Origin: Chloroflexota bacterium
Lineage (GTDB): Bacteria; Chloroflexota; Limnocylindria; Limnocylindrales; CSP1-4
DNA: 8,483 nucleotides
Direction of reading: 5' to 3'
Assembly: GCA_017860675.1 (NCBI GenBank)
Contig: JAGDMV010000077.1
Span: 1 to 8,483 of the forward strand
Notes under the pieces: generated by a model
Told to the model about the DNA's origin: nothing
What the model saw: only the letters and a program-made list of their open reading frames with translations
Databases searched by the model: none
Made by a program: the position numbers and the translations under genes
Shown here: positions 5,902 to 8,483 of the stretch, piece after piece
Numbering within the stretch: position 1 is the stretch's first letter
How the letters are laid out: every line of letters starts with the position of its first letter

Positions 5902-5960
5902 CCCGCGGGGCCGCGCCGGTCATCCCCGCGGGGCCGCGCCGGTCATCCCCGCGGGGCCGC
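5902..5960. repeat. 23-bp tandem repeat with GC palindrome, about 2.6 copies
   Basis: The unit is CCCGCGGGGCCGCGCCGGTC followed by ATC, with period 23 bp (GCGGGG at 5905, 5928 and 5951). The second and third copies carry a perfect CCCCGCGGGG palindrome (5924-5933, 5947-5956), and the first differs by one base. The array ends 43 bp before the GTG of the M24 gene, so it lies in its promoter or leader region. Confidence 0.85.
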
Positions 5961-6003
5961 ATCCCGCCTCGTGCGAGAATCACCGCGTCCACAGGAGGCC
6001 ACG

Positions 6004-7134
6004 GTGAACGTTCGCTACGATCGGATCGCCCGCGTCCAGGCCCGCATGCGCGAGGAAGGCCTGGTCGCGATCGTGGTGATGAACCACGACGACTATCGCT
6101 ACCTCTTCGGCACGGATCGCGCACAGCCGCGGGCGCTGATCCCGGCCAGCGGCCCGCCGGAGCTGATCGCCTTCACCGGCGAGGAGCCGGAGCTGCGGGC
6201 GAGCCTGCGCGAGGGCCGCGTGCTTGTCTTCGGCTCGATCGGCGGCCAGATCCACGACGTGGTCGGCCGGCTGCGCGACATCGTGGCCTCGCTCGGCGTC
6301 CCTCCGACGCCGAAGCCCAAGGTCGGCATGCAGATGTGGTTCGACACGCCGGCCTTCCTGGTGGACATGTTCCGCCGGGTCAACCCCGAGCTGGAGCTGG
6401 TCTCGTCGGATCCGGTCATGGACCCGCTGCGAATGGTCAAGGACGAGGGCGAGCTGGCGCTGATGACCGAGGCGCAGCGGATCGCCGGGATCGGCATGGA
6501 CCGCGCCTGCGAGCTGCTGCGGCCCGGCGTGACCGCCCGCGAGGTGGCGACCGAGGCCCTCTACGCGATGATGCGGGCCGGCGCGGAGCGTACCAGCACG
6601 CCAATCTACGTCAACTTCGGGGTCGAGACCTGCATGCTCCACGGCCGCCTCAGCCCCCGGCCGCTCGAGCGCGGCGACCTGGCGGTGATCGACCTGACGC
6701 CCCAGGTTGAGGGCTACTGCGCCAACCTGGCCCGGACCTTCGTCGCCGGCCAGCCGGACGAGCGCCAGCGGGACCTGCTCGATGCCTACGCCGAGCTCAT
6801 CCCGGCCGTCCGCGAGGCGATGCGGCCGGGTGCGACCGTGGCCGCGCTCGACGCCATCGCCGGCGAGGTGCTCCGGCGTCGCGGGCTGGAGGCATACCAG
6901 GTCAACGGCATCGGGCACGGGCTGGGCCTGCGCTTCGAGGAGACGCCTGCCTCGACCATCATCGCGCCCCACCGGAACGTGCCGCTCCGGGAGGGGATGA
7001 CCATGACGATCGGCCACACCATCCTGGCCATCCCAGGCTTCGGCGGGGTCCGCCACGAGGACGTCTACCGGGTCACGCCTGCCGGCGGCGAGATCCTCCT
7101 CCCCTACCCCATCGACCCCGTGATCGCCACCTGA
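6004..7134 (+). CDS. M24 (Xaa-Pro aminopeptidase/creatinase-fold) family protein with atypical metal site
   Basis: A 376-aa cytoplasmic protein with a creatinase-type N-terminal domain (about 1-145) and a pita-bread C-terminal domain (about 150-365). Family landmarks: H213 in CMLHGR; D230 in GDLAVID; H305 in GIGHGLGL; and E352 in GGVRHEDVYRVT. Two of the five usual metal ligands are changed: the second Asp (normally in GYxxDxxRTF) is N241 in GYCANLARTF, and the Glu of the usual EPG motif is G337 in MTMTIGHT. A classical dinuclear aminopeptidase is therefore unlikely. A metal-independent hydrolase (creatinase works without metal in this fold), a mononuclear enzyme or a non-catalytic protein are the alternatives. 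Start: GTG 6004 has AGGAGG at 5993-5998, five bases away; the open frame further upstream runs through the tandem repeats and is not credible. It is convergent with the META gene. Confidence 0.88.
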   Translation: MNVRYDRIARVQARMREEGLVAIVVMNHDDYRYLFGTDRAQPRALIPASGPPELIAFTGEEPELRASLREGRVLVFGSIGGQIHDVVGRLRDIVASLGVPPTPKPKVGMQMWFDTPAFLVDMFRRVNPELELVSSDPVMDPLRMVKDEGELALMTEAQRIAGIGMDRACELLRPGVTAREVATEALYAMMRAGAERTSTPIYVNFGVETCMLHGRLSPRPLERGDLAVIDLTPQVEGYCANLARTFVAGQPDERQRDLLDAYAELIPAVREAMRPGATVAALDAIAGEVLRRRGLEAYQVNGIGHGLGLRFEETPASTIIAPHRNVPLREGMTMTIGHTILAIPGFGGVRHEDVYRVTPAGGEILLPYPIDPVIAT

Positions 7135-7153
7135 GATCGCCGACCGTCGATCT
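7134..7153 (+). terminator. Inverted repeat after the M24 gene, weak terminator candidate
   Basis: AGATCG (7134-7139) and CGATCT (7148-7153) form a perfect 6-bp stem with an 8-base loop. It starts on the last base of the M24 stop codon, in the spacer between two convergent genes. A second small stem, GGCCC (7163-7167) with GGGCC (7178-7182), follows. No T-run is present. Confidence 0.25.
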
Positions 7154-7212
7154 GGCACAGGCGGCCCATATGTCGCCGGGCCCGACCCCTGCGCCGGGAC
7201 GCCCCTCAGCCC

Positions 7213-8483
7213 TCACTTGGGGCGGGCGTCGATCTGGATCTTCGAGGCCATCAGGTCGACGACCTGCGTGTTCGCCGCGAGGTCGGGGTCGCCGGCCTGA
7301 GCCGCCGTCTCGATGATGACGACCCCGTTCGGTCCGCCCCGGTCCACGACGTAGGCGTACTGGCTCACCCCGGCCGGGATCGAGCCAGCGCCCGTCGAGG
7401 TCCCGCTGATGTTGATTGCCGGGAGCGTGGACACGGTAAGCGGGGCCGTCGTGACCGAGCTCCAGTTGTCGGGGTCCGTGAGGGCTGCCACGACGTCGGC
7501 GTACAGCATCGACGAGTCGGCGATGACGGTGACCTGGGCGTTCGTCTGCTTCGTCGCAGCGTCGACCGTGACCGGCTCGGGGCCGTAGAGCACGCAGGTG
7601 AGCTCGGGGATGTCCGTGACCGTGTACCAGTCGGCCGGATAGGAGACGACGACACCTGCGGATGCCAGCGGGCACGTCGCCAGACCGACGGGCGTGGGGC
7701 TGGGCGCGGCCGTCGGCTTGGGCGACGAGGTCGGCGCTGCCGTCGGCTTCGGTGTCGGGCTCGCGGTTGGCTTCGCTGTCGGCTTCGGGGTGGGCTTGGG
7801 GGTCGGGGCCGGGGTGGCCGACGAGGCAGCCGTCGGGCTCGCCGTGGGCTCCGGCGTGGCCGCCGGGCTGGGCTCGGGCAGGAGGGCGAGCTCGAAGCTC
7901 ACCTGGAGCGCCCCGTCGCGATCGCGCAGCTCGAGCACGGCGCCGGTGATCTCGTAGCGCCTCGCCCGCTCGAGGGCGGCGAGGTAGGCTGCCTCCTGCT
8001 CGGAGACGCCGGCCCCCTCGCAGGCCATCTGCGTCGTCGCGAACGGCCCGATCCGGATCGACCCGCCCAGGTCCCGGTACGGCCCGGCGTAGCGGTTGCA
8101 GCCGGCGAAGCCGCTGACTCGCTCATCGGGGCCGAAGTAGGCAGTGATCTCGACGCCCGTGGCGACGCTCTCGACGCCGCCCGTCCCGTTGTTGACCGCC
8201 GTCGCCCGCCAGGGCGTGCCTGCCAGCGGCAGGGGGCGTGAGGCGGCGAAGACCAGGATCGGCCGGCCCGCCTCGTCCTCCAGCGTCAGGGACTCTCCGT
8301 CCACCTTGTAGGACGCGACCCTGGCAAGGGCCGCGAAGAACGCCTCCTCCTGGCCGCCGACGGGATCGGGGCAGGCCATCGAGGTCGCCGCGGCCGGGCC
8401 GATGGTCAACGAACGCCCCCGCAGATCGTAGCTGGCCGTGTAGCTGTTGCAGCCGCCACTGCCCGTCACGGTCCCGCGCTCGA
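7213..8483 (-). CDS. Double META-domain protein with Pro/Thr linker (5' end beyond window)
   Basis: The frame is open to the right edge. It enters inside the first META domain, so the start and any signal peptide lie outside; the GTG at 8469 is internal (residues are numbered from it). META domain 1, about 1-76: GSGGCNSY, TIGPAAATSMACP. META domain 2, about 84-194: TPWRATAVNN, SGFAGCNRY, IRIGPFATTQMACE. Each has a cysteine pair 26 residues apart (C7/C33, C124/C150), probably a disulfide. A 65-residue linker (about 198-262) is built of TPKPTPKPTAKPTASPTP-like repeats. A C-terminal globular domain, 263-418, begins TCPLASAGVVVSYPADWYTV, has C266/C292, and recalls PsbP-like extracytoplasmic domains, though that match is weak. 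META domains occur in HslJ-type and secreted proteins with no firmly known reaction. An exported or lipid-anchored location is inferred from linker and cysteines. Confidence 0.85.
   Translation of the reverse strand, partial: ERGTVTGSGGCNSYTASYDLRGRSLTIGPAAATSMACPDPVGGQEEAFFAALARVASYKVDGESLTLEDEAGRPILVFAASRPLPLAGTPWRATAVNNGTGGVESVATGVEITAYFGPDERVSGFAGCNRYAGPYRDLGGSIRIGPFATTQMACEGAGVSEQEAAYLAALERARRYEITGAVLELRDRDGALQVSFELALLPEPSPAATPEPTASPTAASSATPAPTPKPTPKPTAKPTASPTPKPTAAPTSSPKPTAAPSPTPVGLATCPLASAGVVVSYPADWYTVTDIPELTCVLYGPEPVTVDAATKQTNAQVTVIADSSMLYADVVAALTDPDNWSSVTTAPLTVSTLPAINISGTSTGAGSIPAGVSQYAYVVDRGGPNGVVIIETAAQAGDPDLAANTQVVDLMASKIQIDARPK
7742..7813. repeat. 12-bp imperfect tandem repeat encoding the Pro/Thr linker
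   Basis: Six consecutive 12-bp units of the form GTCGGCTTCGGT (plus strand) are visible at 7742, 7754, 7766, 7778, 7790 and 7802, with a related unit at 7712. They encode four-residue KPTA/KPTP-like steps in the minus-strand META protein. Third-position variation suggests an old repeat held by protein-level constraint. Read on the plus strand the same bases give a Val/Gly/Phe shadow peptide that is not a gene. Confidence 0.75.

Noticed and set aside
5800..5960. CRISPR array
   Set aside because: The repeats are directly adjacent with no spacers, and the two arrays have different units; no cas gene is present.
5980..7158. 392-codon minus-strand open frame
   Set aside because: It is a shadow of the M24 gene, His/Gln/Asp/Arg-rich, with no recognisable fold.
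7694..7957. Plus-strand 87-codon frame encoding a Val/Gly/Phe-rich, glycine-zipper-like peptide
   Set aside because: It is exactly the reverse reading of the Pro/Thr linker repeats of the META protein, so the pattern is a repeat artefact.

Overview
The window is very GC-rich with strongly GC-biased third codon positions, so most frames are open on both strands. Gene content points to a free-living, high-GC bacterium. I favour a Chloroflexota lineage of the Limnocylindria/Ellin6529 kind, because of secreted proteins with Pro/Thr/Ser-rich linkers, META domains, a Ub-Mut7-C protein beside a free-standing EF-Tu-domain-2-like protein, and a QW-type toroid protein. A high-GC actinobacterium cannot be excluded. 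This is inference, because there is no rRNA or marker gene in the window. I see no mobile element, CRISPR array, tRNA or rRNA.

Layout: (1) 1-396, minus: N-terminal part of a secreted Pro/Ser/Thr-rich protein that starts at a GTG and runs off the left edge. (2) 397-615: divergent intergenic region with a candidate promoter and an operator-like inverted repeat. (3) 616-1473, plus: ubiquitin-like + Mut7-C PIN-type RNase-like protein with a zinc ribbon; its true start may be a non-canonical ATC/ACG behind a perfect Shine-Dalgarno. (4) 1540-1806, plus: 88-aa translation-elongation-factor-like barrel. (5) 1807-2051: spacer with a strong UUCG-tetraloop hairpin. (6) 2052-5786, plus: a tight probable operon of ABC-2 ATPase, ABC-2 permease, PflX-like (COG1313-type) radical SAM protein and a prenyltransferase/squalene-cyclase-like toroid protein. 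The first pair overlaps by 11 bp, and the last gene begins at or just after the stop of the radical SAM gene. (7) 5787-6003: spacer with a 21-bp tandem repeat, then a 23-bp tandem repeat carrying a GC palindrome. (8) 6004-7134, plus: M24/creatinase-fold protein lacking two of the five usual metal ligands. (9) 7213-8483, minus: double META-domain protein with a Pro/Thr linker and a C-terminal globular domain, cut by the right edge.

How the genes may work together: the ATPase and permease form one exporter. The radical SAM and toroid genes are arranged for co-expression and may act on one substrate, but neither sequence tells what it is. The two outer minus-strand genes are extracytoplasmic proteins with a similar linker style. 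I see no clear new defence or mobile system. The most unusual items are the metal-ligand-poor M24 protein, the paired tandem-repeat arrays upstream of it, the radical SAM/toroid pair and the odd start of the Mut7-C gene.
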